Positions 7,626-19,100 of a stretch of DNA of 43,362 nt are shown in pieces. The stretch comes from a bacterium (GTDB lineage: Bacteria; Planctomycetota; UBA1135; GCA-002686595), in the NCBI GenBank assembly GCA_024226735.1, contig JAAELL010000030.1:1-43362 (forward strand). The letters run 5' to 3'. A model generated the notes under the pieces. It saw nothing but the letters and a program-made list of their open reading frames with translations, did not search any database and was not told where the DNA came from. The position numbers were made by a program, and so were the translations under genes. Within the stretch, counting starts at the first letter, position 1. Every line of letters starts with the position of its first letter.

Positions 7626-8849
7626 CTACTGAGCGCGAATCAAGAGCGGCCGCAGCCAGTCCGCACGGTCCATCACGTGGTCCTCGTGCGGGTCGACCTC
7701 CAAGATCAGCTCTTTTGCCCCGACCAACGCGATCACCGGTATCCGCGGCAGCTCTCCACCACCGCGCACGATCGGGCTCTCGTAGCGGACTTCGCCGTCG
7801 ACGTGCACACGGAACACGACCGAGCCCTTGTGGTTGCCCTGCTCGAGCACTTGGTCGTCGATCGCCGCGCCGAGCCGCAACTCCTTCCACGCCCCGTCGA
7901 GCCTCCACGTCAAGCGGCTCGGTGCGTGCACGCCCAAGCCGCGGGCCCAGGCGCGGCCGCCCGCGCGCAGGGGACGGTCGTTGAACGTCCGGTCGAGCTT
8001 TGGCGGGTACTGCAGGCCGAGCTCGTCGCCGTCGCCCCAAGGTGAGAGCGGGCCGGTGTCGGCGATAGGAAGCTGCGAGAGGAAGCGGTAGCTGCCGTCG
8101 TCGACGGCGACCTCCGCCAGTGCGCGGGCGGGCAACGTCAGCGCGGAGTTCGCGGAGCAGTTGATCGTGCAGCCCACGCCGTCCAGGCGCACGAGCTGCC
8201 CCGACAAGCGACCGCCGTCGCTCAGCGACGCGACGACGGGCACGCCCGTAGCGTCTTCGCCAGGCGCATCGGTTCCGACTTCGAGGTCCTCGATGAACAG
8301 GGCGGCGAGCGTGTCCCACGCGTACGTGCGTTCGCCGACCCGCCCCTCGAAGACGACGCCCTCTTTCGTGAAGGCCGAGACGAGCCCGTCGACGCGGTCG
8401 AGCCCGCGTCCGCCGACGCGGTAGAGGCGGTCCCCTTCCTGAGCCGGCACCGGCTGTGTCTCGCCGTCGCGCGGGATGCGGGTTTCGTAGACGAGCCGCG
8501 AGAGGTCGTCGATCGAGAGCTTCAGAACGGACTTGCCCACGCACTCGACCGTCAGGTCGTCACCGTCCCCACCCACGATGCGGCCGGCGACGTGATCGCC
8601 ACCGCGAAACCCGACGGTCACCGTCTCGCGCTCGGGCCAGTCGCGCGCCGGCGCCGGCCCCGCGTGCACGTAGCGCACGAAGACCGCGCCCTCCGTGCGC
8701 GGATCGGTCGTGGAGAAGTCCGCCCCGGCGACCTGTCGCGTCGTCCCGTCGAGGGACTCGAGCTCGAGCTTGGCCGTGGGCTCCTGGAGACCGGGCGCCG
8801 CGCAGAGGGCGAGGGCGAAGACGAGTTCGGAGGGGGCACGCATTCCCAT
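7626..8849 (-). CDS. secreted NPCBM-domain protein
   Basis: The 407-residue protein has a signal peptide (MRAPSELVFALALCAAPG). Its middle is made of short beta-strand repeats. The C-terminal 150 residues match the NPCBM/NEW2 carbohydrate-binding-like module: LDRTFNDRPLRAGGRAWARG, GLGVHAPSRLTWRLDG, FRVHVDGEVRYESPIV and ELILEVDPHEDHV. Such modules are common in planctomycete secreted proteins; the function here is unknown. Either ATG 8849 or ATG 8843 could start it. A mobile element ends 4 bp before the first ATG, so the whole upstream region of this gene is element DNA. Confidence 0.85.
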   Translation of the reverse strand: MGMRAPSELVFALALCAAPGLQEPTAKLELESLDGTTRQVAGADFSTTDPRTEGAVFVRYVHAGPAPARDWPERETVTVGFRGGDHVAGRIVGGDGDDLTVECVGKSVLKLSIDDLSRLVYETRIPRDGETQPVPAQEGDRLYRVGGRGLDRVDGLVSAFTKEGVVFEGRVGERTYAWDTLAALFIEDLEVGTDAPGEDATGVPVVASLSDGGRLSGQLVRLDGVGCTINCSANSALTLPARALAEVAVDDGSYRFLSQLPIADTGPLSPWGDGDELGLQYPPKLDRTFNDRPLRAGGRAWARGLGVHAPSRLTWRLDGAWKELRLGAAIDDQVLEQGNHKGSVVFRVHVDGEVRYESPIVRGGGELPRIPVIALVGAKELILEVDPHEDHVMDRADWLRPLLIRAQ

Positions 8850-8853
8850 AACC

Positions 8854-9035
8854 TAGTGATGTGATGCAGACAGTTGCGGTCTTATCCCGAGTTCGCGTGT
8901 GCGTGCCACAAGGCGCGGCGGCGATGCAACTTCGCTGCCAATACGGTGATACTGGGATTGGTCGGAGGAGCCGCAACGCCGTGGCGCGTGCATGCGGGCC
9001 GGGATACGACTGCGAATGTCTGCATCACCCCACTG
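8854..9035. mobile_element. 182-bp palindromic TA-flanked element (MITE-like), copy 1
   Basis: The ends are inverted: the left reads TA-GTGATGTGATGCAGAC and the right, reverse-complemented, CA-GTGGGGTGATGCAGAC. Pairing continues inward past TATCCCG with mismatches. The left edge carries TA and the right edge TG, consistent with a decayed TA target duplication of the IS630/Tc1-mariner kind. No ORF of useful length lies inside. The copy at 43225 is nearly identical in opposite orientation, and the element at 22038 is a diverged relative. It lies between the NPCBM gene start and the SGNH gene end. Confidence 0.8.
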
Positions 9036-9056
9036 GTGGGGTGTACCCGAAGTTCC
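9036..9056. repeat. possible solo end of a second element abutting copy 1
   Basis: Directly after copy 1, GTGGGGTGTACCCGAAGTTC closely matches the left end of the element at 22038 (GGTGTGCCCGAAGTTC; 15 of 16 bases over the common block). The two ends meet as CACCCCAC-TG-GTGGGGTG. It may be a remnant of an element that inserted beside, or was replaced by, copy 1. Confidence 0.45.
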
Positions 9057-9061
9057 TGGTT

Positions 9062-10222
9062 TCACCGATCACGCCCGAGTCCCGATCGGGGATCCGGCGC
9101 ACCCGAGGGCGCCGCAAGGCGCTCGATGCCCTCGCGCAGTGCCTCGAAGACGACCTCGTTGCCCAGCGCCGTGTAGTGGTTCCGTCCGAATCCCTTCTCG
9201 ACGAAGTAGTCCGCGCGCGAGCGCCGCGTGCGAGCCTGGTCGGCTCGGATCGCGTCGATCGCGGCCACGAAGGGCAGATCGAGCCGCTCGAGGGTCGAGC
9301 GCGTCCAGGCGTCGTGCCAGCCGAGTTCGGGGGCGTCCTCGAGGTGCTCCCACGCGTGAAAGATCACGACCAGAGCACGCAGCGAACGCCGCTCGAGCTC
9401 AGCCTCCAGGCGCTCGAACAGCGCTTCGTTCAAGGCCTCGCAGTGCTCTTTTCGCTGCTGCCTCAGCTCCTCGCCCTCTTCGGGAGAAGGCGAGAGGAGC
9501 CCGCCCCGTTGCTCGAGGTACGCGAGGAGGTAGCTGCGAATCGGGACTGGATGTGCCTCGAGCCAATCTTGGACGCCCAGCCCATCGGGCGTGCGCAGCG
9601 TCAGCTCGCCCATCCCGGTGAGCTCGAAGAAGGGCTTGGGCCAGTGCCGAAAGCGGAAGCGGCTGCGCTCGAGGTCGCCGCCGACGAGAACACCGACGAC
9701 CACGATCGGGTCCTCCCCCTCGTAGAGGTCGATCGAGCGCTCGAAGCTGAGCACGATCTGGTCGAGCCCGTAGCCGCGCGTGCCGTAGTTCAAGACGTCG
9801 AAGCGCCCCCCCCGATCCCACTCGGCGACCAGATGCTCCCAACAGCGCTCGGGCGCCCCGCTGCACGCCGTAAACGAGTCGCCGTAGAACAGGATCCGCT
9901 CGCGTCCTCCGAGCGGCGTGCGTCCACGATGCACCAGCGAACCGATCGCGACCTGCGGCGCCAGCCAGCCCAGAACGGGATCGGGAAAGGGCGGATCCGT
10001 GCGCTGCGCACGGGGTCGCAAGCGTGGGCGCAGCTCCCAGAACGCGCGCGTGTCGCGAGCGGCGAAGAGCCCCGCGTGCCGCACGCGCCGGGCGAGCGCG
10101 TCCACGCCGGGCACGTCGCGGAACAGCAAGAGCCGCAGGCTGCCCTCGAGGACGAGCGCAGACAGGATCACGACCAGCGCCAGGCGCAGACCGATGCGCG
10201 GAAGGCGACGGATGCGGTTCAC
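9062..10222 (-). CDS. membrane-anchored SGNH-hydrolase-like protein
   Basis: The 386-residue protein begins with an N-terminal membrane segment (LALVVILSALVLEGSLRLLL). The catalytic SGNH blocks follow: block I is FYGDSFTACSGAP, block II is around VLNYGTRGYGLDQIV, and the C-terminal GRNHYTALGNEVV supplies the likely catalytic His. The family includes esterases and O-acetyl-transfer or de-acetylation enzymes acting on envelope or exopolysaccharides; the substrate cannot be read from the sequence. It is transcribed away from groL. Its stop codon lies 27 bp from element copy 1. Confidence 0.8.
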   Translation of the reverse strand: MNRIRRLPRIGLRLALVVILSALVLEGSLRLLLFRDVPGVDALARRVRHAGLFAARDTRAFWELRPRLRPRAQRTDPPFPDPVLGWLAPQVAIGSLVHRGRTPLGGRERILFYGDSFTACSGAPERCWEHLVAEWDRGGRFDVLNYGTRGYGLDQIVLSFERSIDLYEGEDPIVVVGVLVGGDLERSRFRFRHWPKPFFELTGMGELTLRTPDGLGVQDWLEAHPVPIRSYLLAYLEQRGGLLSPSPEEGEELRQQRKEHCEALNEALFERLEAELERRSLRALVVIFHAWEHLEDAPELGWHDAWTRSTLERLDLPFVAAIDAIRADQARTRRSRADYFVEKGFGRNHYTALGNEVVFEALREGIERLAAPSGAPDPRSGLGRDR

Positions 10223-10295
10223 GCCGGGACTATCGGCGTTCTCCCGGGTGCGAACTCACTGTCAGGATGGCAGACGGCACGGACCCGAGCTCGAG

Positions 10296-10316
10296 CAGCT
10301 GCCAATAAGGCAGCTG
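10296..10316. promoter_or_regulatory. inverted repeat in the SGNH/groL divergent region
   Basis: CAGCTGCC-AATAA-GGCAGCTG is a perfect 8-bp inverted repeat in the 271-nt region between two divergent genes, about 180 nt before groL. I found no CIRCE sequence (GCACTC-N9-GAGTGC) here, so this could be an alternative operator or a leader hairpin. The rest of the gap shows no gene. Confidence 0.4.
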
Positions 10317-10493
10317 GCGCGTCCGGAACGACGAACCTAAGTCCTTCCAACACAAGCGCTTGAGAATGGCCGTGACTTCGGCACCCTTCTTGCTCCCGCC
10401 CGAACTTCGAACGAACACGCTCCGTGTGTGCCCCCGGGGCGGCACGCGCGGTGGCAGCCCCTCCCCACCCTCCACATCTCCAAGCAGAACGAC

Positions 10494-12176
<1,683 letters not shown>

Positions 12177-12200
12177 CCCCCGGCATCGCACGAACACACA

Positions 12201-12220
12201 CGAGAACAACCGAGAACAAC
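12201..12220 (+). repeat. tandem 10-bp repeat in the A/C-rich groL2 leader
   Basis: CGAGAACAAC occurs twice in a row in the 70-nt spacer between the two groL genes. The spacer is A/C-rich, lacks G-rich Shine-Dalgarno sequence and should be unstructured, unlike the surrounding GC-rich DNA. It may act as a single-stranded ribosome-loading site. Confidence 0.5.
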
Positions 12221-12246
12221 ACAGACATACAAGCGAACGAAGACAC

Positions 12247-13848
12247 ATGGCCAAGCAGATCATGTTCGACGATGCCGCCCGCCAGAAGATGAAGGCAGGC
12301 ATCGAGAAACTCGCCAAGACCGTACGCGTCACGTTGGGCCCCGCGGGCCGCAACGTCATCCTCCAAAAGTCCTTCGGTGGCCCGCACGTCACCAAGGACG
12401 GCGTGTCGGTCGCCAAGGAGATCGAGCTCGAGGACCCGTTCGAGAACATGGGCGCCAAGCTCGTGCTCGAGGTCGCCAACAAGACCAACGACGTCGCCGG
12501 TGACGGCACGACGACCGCGACCGTGCTCGCGTCTGCGATCTTCAACCAGGGCATCAAGTACTCCACGACCGGCGTCTCCACGATCGCGCTGCGCAACGGC
12601 ATCGACAAGGCGGTCGACGTGGCCGTCGAGGCGGTCGCGGGCCAGTCGCGCAAGGTGCGCACCAAGGAAGACAAGGCGGCCGTCGCCACGATCTCCGCCA
12701 ACAACGATCCCTTCATCGGCGAGAAGATCGCCGAGGCCTTCGAGCGCGTGGGCGACGCCGGCGTCATCACGTGCGAAGAGAACAAGGGCATGGACACGGA
12801 GCTCGAGGTCGTCGAGGGCATGGAGTTCGACAAGGGCTACCTCTCGCCGTACTTCGCGACCGATCTCGCCAAGCTCCTGTGCGAGTTCGAGGACGCCAAC
12901 ATCCTCATCTGCAACCAGAAGATCTCCAACCTGCGCGAGTTCGTCCCCGTCCTCGAGTCGGCGATGCAGCTCGGCGGACCGCTGTTGATCATCGCCGAGG
13001 ACATCGAGGGCGAGGCGCTCACCGCGCTCGTCATCAACCGCCTCAAGGGCATCCTGAACGTCTGCGCCGTCAAGGCCCCCGGGTTCGGCGAGCGCCGCAA
13101 GGCCTACCTCGAGGACATCGCGGTCCTCACCGGCGGCACGGCGATCACCGACGAGCTCGGCATCCCCCTCGAGAAGGTCACCGCCGAGCACTTCGGCCGC
13201 GCTGGTCGCATCGTCATCTCCAAGGACTCGACCACGATCGTCCGCGGCGAGGGCTCGAAGCGCTCGATCAGCGAGCGCTGCCGGCAGATCAAGGTGCAGA
13301 TCGAGAACACGACCTCCGACTACGACCGCGAGAAGCTCGAGGAGCGTCTCGCCAAGTTGACTGGCGGCGTGGCCATCCTCAAAGTCGGCGGCAAGACCGA
13401 GGCCGAGATGAAGGCCTCGAAGGACCTGGTCGAGGACGCGCTCAACTCGACGCGCGCCGCGATCCAGGAGGGCATCGTCCCCGGCGGCGGCGTCGCGCTC
13501 CTGCGCGCGGCTGCGGCAGTCGAGGAAGGCCGCTACAAGGGCGAGGAGAAGTTCGGCGCCGAGATCATCGCGCGCGCTCTCGAGGAGCCGATCCGCCAGA
13601 TTGCGGAGAACGCCGGCGAGGACGGCTCGGTCGTCGCCGAGATGGTGCGCGAGAAGGGCAAGACGTTCGGCTTCAACGCCCTCAAGGGCGACTACGGCGA
13701 CATGTTCAAGGCCGGCGTCATCGACCCCGCGAAGGTCGTGCGCTCCGCCCTGCAGAACGCCGCCTCGATCTCCGGCCTGCTCCTCACGACCGACTCGATG
13801 GTCACCGAGCTGAAGGACGACGAGGCCATCGAAGGCAGCGTCGCCTGA
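12247..13848 (+). CDS. groL: chaperonin GroEL, copy 2 (no GGM tail)
   Basis: This second Hsp60 subunit has 533 residues and starts at ATG 12247 ([15 protein letters not shown]). All ATPase blocks are present: [44 protein letters not shown] and [15 protein letters not shown]. The apical loop GYLSPYFA keeps both aromatic residues that are changed in copy 1. The C-terminus ends in [13 protein letters not shown] and lacks the Gly-Gly-Met tail that lines the GroEL cavity. The two copies lie 70 bp apart on one strand but differ widely, so this is an old duplication. No groES gene is in the window. Confidence 0.96.
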   Translation: MAKQIMFDDAARQKMKAGIEKLAKTVRVTLGPAGRNVILQKSFGGPHVTKDGVSVAKEIELEDPFENMGAKLVLEVANKTNDVAGDGTTTATVLASAIFNQGIKYSTTGVSTIALRNGIDKAVDVAVEAVAGQSRKVRTKEDKAAVATISANNDPFIGEKIAEAFERVGDAGVITCEENKGMDTELEVVEGMEFDKGYLSPYFATDLAKLLCEFEDANILICNQKISNLREFVPVLESAMQLGGPLLIIAEDIEGEALTALVINRLKGILNVCAVKAPGFGERRKAYLEDIAVLTGGTAITDELGIPLEKVTAEHFGRAGRIVISKDSTTIVRGEGSKRSISERCRQIKVQIENTTSDYDREKLEERLAKLTGGVAILKVGGKTEAEMKASKDLVEDALNSTRAAIQEGIVPGGGVALLRAAAAVEEGRYKGEEKFGAEIIARALEEPIRQIAENAGEDGSVVAEMVREKGKTFGFNALKGDYGDMFKAGVIDPAKVVRSALQNAASISGLLLTTDSMVTELKDDEAIEGSVA

Positions 13849-13862
13849 GTTATCCGACACGT

Positions 13863-13906
13863 GCACGAGTGGCGGCGCGGCGAGAGAGCCGCTTCGCCGC
13901 TCGTGC
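13863..13906 (+). terminator. long hairpin between groL2 and dnaJ
   Basis: GCACGAGTGGCG (13863-13874) pairs with CGCCGCTCGTGC (13895-13906) with one G-T pair. Inside, GCGGC pairs with GCCGC around a GAGAGA loop. ATTTCC follows on the plus strand. This is a strong candidate for partial termination or RNA processing that separates groL2 expression from dnaJ-grpE. Confidence 0.6.
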
Positions 13907-13945
13907 ATTTCCACCTTCCCTCCGCGCCCCACGAACGATTCCGGA

Positions 13946-15097
13946 ATGAGCGACAAGCGCGACTACTACGACGTCCTCGGCGTCGCCCGTGACGCGGACG
14001 CCTCCGACATCAAGAAGTCGTACCGCAAGCTCGCACTCAAGTACCACCCGGACCAGAACCCGGGCGACGCGGAGGCTGAGCAGAACTTCAAGGAGGCCGC
14101 CGAGGCGTACGACATCCTCGGCGACGACCAAAAGCGCCGCCAGTACGACCAGTTCGGGCACGCCGCGTTCGGCGCCGGCGGTCAGTATTCCGGCCCGTCC
14201 TTCAGCAGCATGGAGGACATCTTCTCCGCCTTCGGCGACATCTTCGGCGGCGGTGGTGGTGGCGGCGGCGGCGGAATCTTCGGCGACCTGTTCGGTGGCG
14301 ACGGAGGCGGTCGCCGCGGCGGCGGTCCGCGGCGCGGCCGCGACCTGAAGATCGTGATCGACCTCACACTCGAGGAGATCGATACGGGCGTCGAGAAGAC
14401 CGTCTCGCTCAAGCGCGTCGAGCACTGCACGACTTGCTCCGGTGGCGGCGCGCAGGCCGGCACGGGCAAGAAGACGTGCTCGACCTGCGGGGGCCGCGGC
14501 CAGATCGCGCGCAACGCGGGCTTCATCACGATGGCACAGACGTGCCCCGCGTGCCGCGGAGCCGGCGAATCGATCGAGTCGCCCTGCGGCGACTGTGGTG
14601 GGCGCGGCGGCATGCAGGCCAAGAGCGACGTCAAGATCCAGATCCCGTCCGGCATCGAGGAAGGGGTTCGCCTGCGCGTCACCGGCGAAGGCGACGCCGG
14701 CGAGCCGAACGGCCCGCGCGGCGACCTCTACTGCATCGTGCGCGAGAAGGACCACAAGGTCTTCCAGCGCAGCGGTCCCGACGTCCTCACCGAGGTCCCG
14801 TTCTCCTTCGCGCAGCTCGCGCTCGGCGACAAGGTCGAGATCCCGACGCTGCGCGGCAAGGTCGAGATGGCGGTCCCCACGGGAACGCAGAGCGGCAAGG
14901 TCTTCCGGCTGCGCGGCCAAGGACTCCCGCGCATGGAGGGCCGCGGACAGGGCGACCAGCTCGTCCGCGTGTTCGTCGAAGTCCCCACCAAGCTCACGGT
15001 GCGGCAGAAGCAACTCCTCGAAGAGTTCGAAGAGGTCGAGCACGAGAAGAGCGGCAAGATGAATTTCTTCGACCGCGTCGTCGATTACTTCAGTTGA
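13946..15097 (+). CDS. dnaJ: molecular chaperone DnaJ
   Basis: A complete type I Hsp40 of 383 residues. The J domain (1-70) has the HPD motif in [15 protein letters not shown] long Gly/Phe-rich linker includes a run of ten glycines near residues 98-108. The zinc domain has four repeats: [24 protein letters not shown] and CGDCGGRG. The C-terminal substrate-binding part ends in [12 protein letters not shown]. It stimulates DnaK ATPase; dnaK is not in the window, although grpE follows 12 nt later. A hairpin lies upstream of the gene. Confidence 0.97.
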   Translation: MSDKRDYYDVLGVARDADASDIKKSYRKLALKYHPDQNPGDAEAEQNFKEAAEAYDILGDDQKRRQYDQFGHAAFGAGGQYSGPSFSSMEDIFSAFGDIFGGGGGGGGGGIFGDLFGGDGGGRRGGGPRRGRDLKIVIDLTLEEIDTGVEKTVSLKRVEHCTTCSGGGAQAGTGKKTCSTCGGRGQIARNAGFITMAQTCPACRGAGESIESPCGDCGGRGGMQAKSDVKIQIPSGIEEGVRLRVTGEGDAGEPNGPRGDLYCIVREKDHKVFQRSGPDVLTEVPFSFAQLALGDKVEIPTLRGKVEMAVPTGTQSGKVFRLRGQGLPRMEGRGQGDQLVRVFVEVPTKLTVRQKQLLEEFEEVEHEKSGKMNFFDRVVDYFS

Positions 15098-15109
15098 GGT
15101 CGATCCGAG

Positions 15110-15700
15110 ATGACCGACGAAGCCACCCGTTCCCGTAACGACGAAGCCGAACCCGAGGCGGAAGCCGACGAGCCCGTGCTCGACGAGACATCCGCCGCCG
15201 AGCCTGCGTCCGATGAGACCGAGCTCCAGTGCGCCGTGCGCGAGCGCGCGGAGTTCCTGGCCAACTGGCAACGCGCCAAGGCCGACTACCAGAACCTGCG
15301 CCGCCGCCAGGTCACCGACATCGAGGCCGCGGTGCGACGCGAGCTGACGCCCGTCCTCGACGGCATCCTCGGCGTGCTCGACAACCTCGAGCTCGCCCTG
15401 CGCACGGAGTGCACGTCCACCGACGCCAAGAACCTGATGGTCGGCGTGAAGATGACGCGCGATCAGATGACGGCGATGCTCGCCCAGAACCAGGTGACAC
15501 CGATCGCCACCGAAGGCGAGTTCGATCCCAACTTGCACCAGGCCGTCGCAACGATCCCGACGGCCGATCACGAACCCGGTCAGGTGCTGGAGGTCGTGCG
15601 CAACGGGTGGATGTTCCGCGATCAGGTCCTGCGCCCGGCCAACGTCAAGGTCTCGACGGCCCCCGATGCCCCCGATGCCCATGGGGCGGAGGAGGCCTGA
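15110..15700 (+). CDS. grpE: nucleotide exchange factor GrpE
   Basis: The 196-residue protein releases ADP from DnaK. An acidic, disordered N-terminus (about 40 residues of Glu, Asp and Ala) leads into a long helix with FLANWQRAKADYQNLRRRQ. The beta-wing domain follows with EGEFDPNLHQAVATIPT, a typical GrpE block, and ends with GWMFRDQVLRPANVKVS. It lies 12 nt after dnaJ, and a GGAGGAGG near its end serves as ribosome site for the next gene, so the three are likely one transcript. Confidence 0.95.
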   Translation: MTDEATRSRNDEAEPEAEADEPVLDETSAAEPASDETELQCAVRERAEFLANWQRAKADYQNLRRRQVTDIEAAVRRELTPVLDGILGVLDNLELALRTECTSTDAKNLMVGVKMTRDQMTAMLAQNQVTPIATEGEFDPNLHQAVATIPTADHEPGQVLEVVRNGWMFRDQVLRPANVKVSTAPDAPDAHGAEEA

Positions 15701-15701
15701 A

Positions 15702-16004
15702 TTGCCCACCTACGACTACGTCTGCAGGGCCTGCAACCACGCGTTCGAGATCTTCCAGTCCATGACCGAGGGTGTGAAGCGCAAGTGCCCCGAGTGCGGG
15801 AAGCTGCGCCTCGAACGTCTGATCGGCACCGGCGGAGCCATCCTGTTCAAGGGAGGCGGCTTCTACGAGACGGACTACCGCTCGAAGTCCTACACCGAGG
15901 GCAAGGACGCGGACAAGAAGCAGGCCGATAGCTCGCAGAAGAAGACGGCATCCGACAAGAAGGCGGCGCCGGACAAGAAGGACAAGAAGAAGAAGGCGGA
16001 CTAG
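15702..16004 (+). CDS. FmdB-type zinc ribbon protein with Lys-rich tail
   Basis: This small protein starts with (M)PTYDYVCRACNHAFEIFQS and has two CxxC pairs (CRAC and CPEC), the pattern of the FmdB/CxxC zinc-ribbon family of putative regulators. I place the start at TTG 15702, one base after the grpE stop, because GGAGGAGG lies at the right distance and the family begins with PTYDY or similar. This gives 100 aa. The C-terminal third is very Lys-rich (PDKKDKKKKAD) and probably disordered or nucleic-acid binding. Its stop codon overlaps, on the opposite strand, the stop of the receiver remnant. Confidence 0.85.
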   Translation: MPTYDYVCRACNHAFEIFQSMTEGVKRKCPECGKLRLERLIGTGGAILFKGGGFYETDYRSKSYTEGKDADKKQADSSQKKTASDKKAAPDKKDKKKKAD

Positions 16005-16198
16005 AGGTCCGGCATCGAGCAGTCGGTCAGCAGCAGGTCGAAGCTCGCACTCCGCAGGCGCGCGAGGGCATCACGACCACCACCCGCCTCGACGACCTCG
16101 AAGCCGTTGCGCTCGAGCAGGCGGGCGAGGACGTGGCGCACCTCGCTACGGTCGTCGACGATCAGGATCCGGCCCGATGCGCCGGAGCCCAGGTCGCG
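16001..16198 (-). pseudogene. truncated, out-of-frame receiver (REC) domain remnant
   Basis: Minus-strand translation in a different frame from the kinase gives RILIVDDRSEVRHVLARLL, a helix ending ERNGFEVVEAGGG, then LRSASFDLLLTDCSMPDL and a stop. These are the first three beta-strands of a response-regulator receiver, including the acidic DD pair and the phospho-acceptor Asp. The second half, with the conserved Thr/Ser and Lys, is absent. No start codon is available, so the original protein was probably the upstream histidine kinase with a fused C-terminal receiver, now lost through a frameshift plus truncation. Confidence 0.7.
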
Positions 16199-19100
16199 AC
16201 CTCTCGATTCTCGCGCGAGCCGGCGGCGGCGGCGGGCAGGACGACGCGAAACAGCGCCCCCCCATCAGCGCCGTTCACGGCTTCGACCGTGCCGGACATG
16301 CGCCGCACGATTCCCCACGTGATCGACAGACCCAGCCCCTTCCCCCCCGGCTTGCTGGTGAAGAACGGCTCGAAGATGCGCCGGCGGACCTCTTCGTCGA
16401 TCCCAGACCCTTCGTCTTCGACCTCGATGACGGTTCGCCCGCCCTCCTCGAGCGTGCGGACCCGGACCACTCCGCCCTCCGGCATGGACTCACAGGCGTT
16501 CAGGATCAGGTTGAGCAGGACGTTGGACAGCTGAGTCACGTCGGCGTCGACCCTTGGACTCGCCCCTAGCTCGACCACGAGCCGGTGGTCCGCGGTCCAC
16601 GCGGGGTGCCGGCGCATCATCTCGGTGGTGCGTCGGACGCTGTCGCGAACATCGATCACTCGCGTCGTGTGCCCGCTGACCGGCTCGCCGCTGAACTCGA
16701 GCAGGTGCCGCACGGTCTCGCTGGCAGCCTCGGCGCCGGCCCGGAGCGATACCAGGGGATCGCTTCGATCGAGCTCGGCACCGCGCGAACGCATGAGTCC
16801 AATCGAGCCGAGAATGACCATGAGGTGGTTGTTGAGATCGTGAGCGACCCCGGCCGCCGTCTCACCCAGAGCGCGCATCCTCTCGTCCGTGACGAGGCGC
16901 GCCTCCATCGCCCGCCGGTCCTCCAAGGCCCGCTCGAGATCCGCGACGAGCAGAGCGTTGTCCAGCGCCACCGCGGCGTGGTTCGAGAAGAGCTCCAGAA
17001 CGCGCAGATCCTCCTCGGAGAACGGTCGCGGTGAGTTGCAGTGATCGAAGTGCAGCGCGCCGATGCAACGGCCATTGACGATCAGCGGAGCACAGAGGAC
17101 CGAGAACAGTCCCAGGCGCCGAACGCTCGCGCGCTCACGCAGGGTCGGGTCCAGGGAGACGTCGCGGATGAGAAGCGGCCGGCGCAGCCGAAGCGCGCGA
17201 TGCAGGATCGCCTGGCTCACGCGTTCCATGTCCCCACCGCCACTCGCTCCCAGGATCTGCAGCGCCCCATCTCGACCGACGAGCACCACGTCGCTGTGCT
17301 CGGCCCCGAAGACCTCGCACAGTCGATCGCGGAGGTACGGCAGAAGCTCCTCGGGGTCGCGCAGCGCCTTCATCGCCCGCGAGATCTCGAGCAGCCGATC
17401 CGAGGTCGACCGCACACCTACGCCCCGCGGCGCCCGGAGCCCGCGCGCGTCGCGCCAAGACGCCCTCGCCCGCGTGGCGCGCAGCCTCTCCAGGTGAGGA
17501 TGGTGCCCCGCACCGTCCCCACGCTGCTCCGCGGCGGCGCCGAAGAAGAGCGCGATCAGAGCGACACAGGAGCGGCGCTCACCCCAGGCCAAGAACGCCT
17601 CTCGCTCGTCGTCTCCATCGAGCTCGGCAATCGACCTCTCCATGAGGTCCAGGCAGCGCATCGCCCAGAGCTCCCCGCGACCGTGCAGCTCGTGGTCGAC
17701 CGAGTAGCGAACGAGCGCCGTCCATGCGCGCAGGAGCGTCGCTTGCACGCCCGTGCGCGCGGCCAAGTACTCGGCGCGCTCGAGGTGCTCGAGGCGCTCG
17801 AAGCCGAGATCGGTGTCCACGTCGATCACGAGCTCGGCATGGATCAGCTCGGTTTCGGCGCTGAGCAGCGGGCAGCCGCGCCCCGCGGCGAGCGCCACGC
17901 TGCGCTCGACGCTCTGGCGAGCGCCGTCCGTGTCGTCGTCGCCGAGGAAGGCACGCGCACGCTCGAGATGGGACCAAGCGATCTCCCATGGGTCGCCACT
18001 GCGATCGCTCGCGCGAATCGCCTCGTCGAGATCCTGAGCACCGAGCGCGTGCTGCCCCGCGGCGCGGCGCGCCGCGCCGCGCGTGCGGTACAAGCCTGCG
18101 GCGAGCTTGTCGTTCCCCTGCGAGGCCAACGACTCGAGCGCCGCCGAGCTCGACTCGATCGCGTCCGCCACGCGGCCACGCACGAGCTCGGAACGGGCCT
18201 CGATGGACAGGAGCGCCGCCCGTTGGGCTGCGATCGCGCCCGTCGACTCGAAGAGCTCGCGACAGAACGCGAGCTCCCTGGCCGCCGATCTGCACTCGCC
18301 CTTGTCGAGCAAGAGGTCCGCGAGGAACAGGCGCTGCGTGCCTTCACCCACTCGGTCGCCGATCCTGCGGCGCAGCGAGAGGCTCTCCTCGGTATGGCGC
18401 AGGGCGTCCCCGTAGTCCCCACGCCGCGCGTCCAGAATCGCCAGGTTGCCGAGCGATGTGGCCACGAGTTGCGGGCTGCCAACTTGGCGCTTCAGCGCCA
18501 GGGCCTGCCGAGTCAACTGACGGCCGCGCTTGAAATCACCTTGCTCCAGCGCGCACGAACCCAGGTTGTGCAGAGAACGGGCTTCGCCGTCCACGTCACC
18601 CAGCTCGCGTCTCGCCGCGAGCGCGCGCTCGTGATAGCGCGCGGATTCGGTGAAGTCCTCGCGCCTGGCGGCGCCGACTCCGAGATTGTTCAAGAGGTCG
18701 GCGACCGCGGGGCTCGGCGCCCGCCGCACGGCGCCCGCGACCCCCTTGGACCAGACGCTGTGCGCCGTCTCCAGCTCACCCAGCCGGAAGTGCACCGCAC
18801 CGAGGCGTTCGCGAACACGCAAGACCTCGTCGGAATCACTGGCGACAGCGCACGACGACAGGGCCTGCTGCAGCATCTCCCGAGCCACGTGCAAGTCCCC
18901 GCGCGCTTCGCGTGCGCTGCCGAGCAGCCGCAGAATGCTCGCACGATGCTCGGCCCCGTCGACGCGCTCGAGGCGTGGGGAGAGCACCTCCTCGACCCGC
19001 TCGGGACGCCCGAGCTTGAGCTCAGCCTCCGCGAGAATCAGCTCGAGCTCGCAACCAAAGGAGGCGTGCTCGGAGTGCGCGCTAGCTTCCAACAGCTCCT

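Noticed and set aside
10223..10493. CIRCE/HrcA operator upstream of groL
   Set aside because: No GCACTC-N9-GAGTGC pattern is present; only an unrelated 8-bp inverted repeat was seen.
10223..10493. groES gene before groL
   Set aside because: No frame of about 95 codons with a GroES mobile loop or conserved start was found here or elsewhere in the window.
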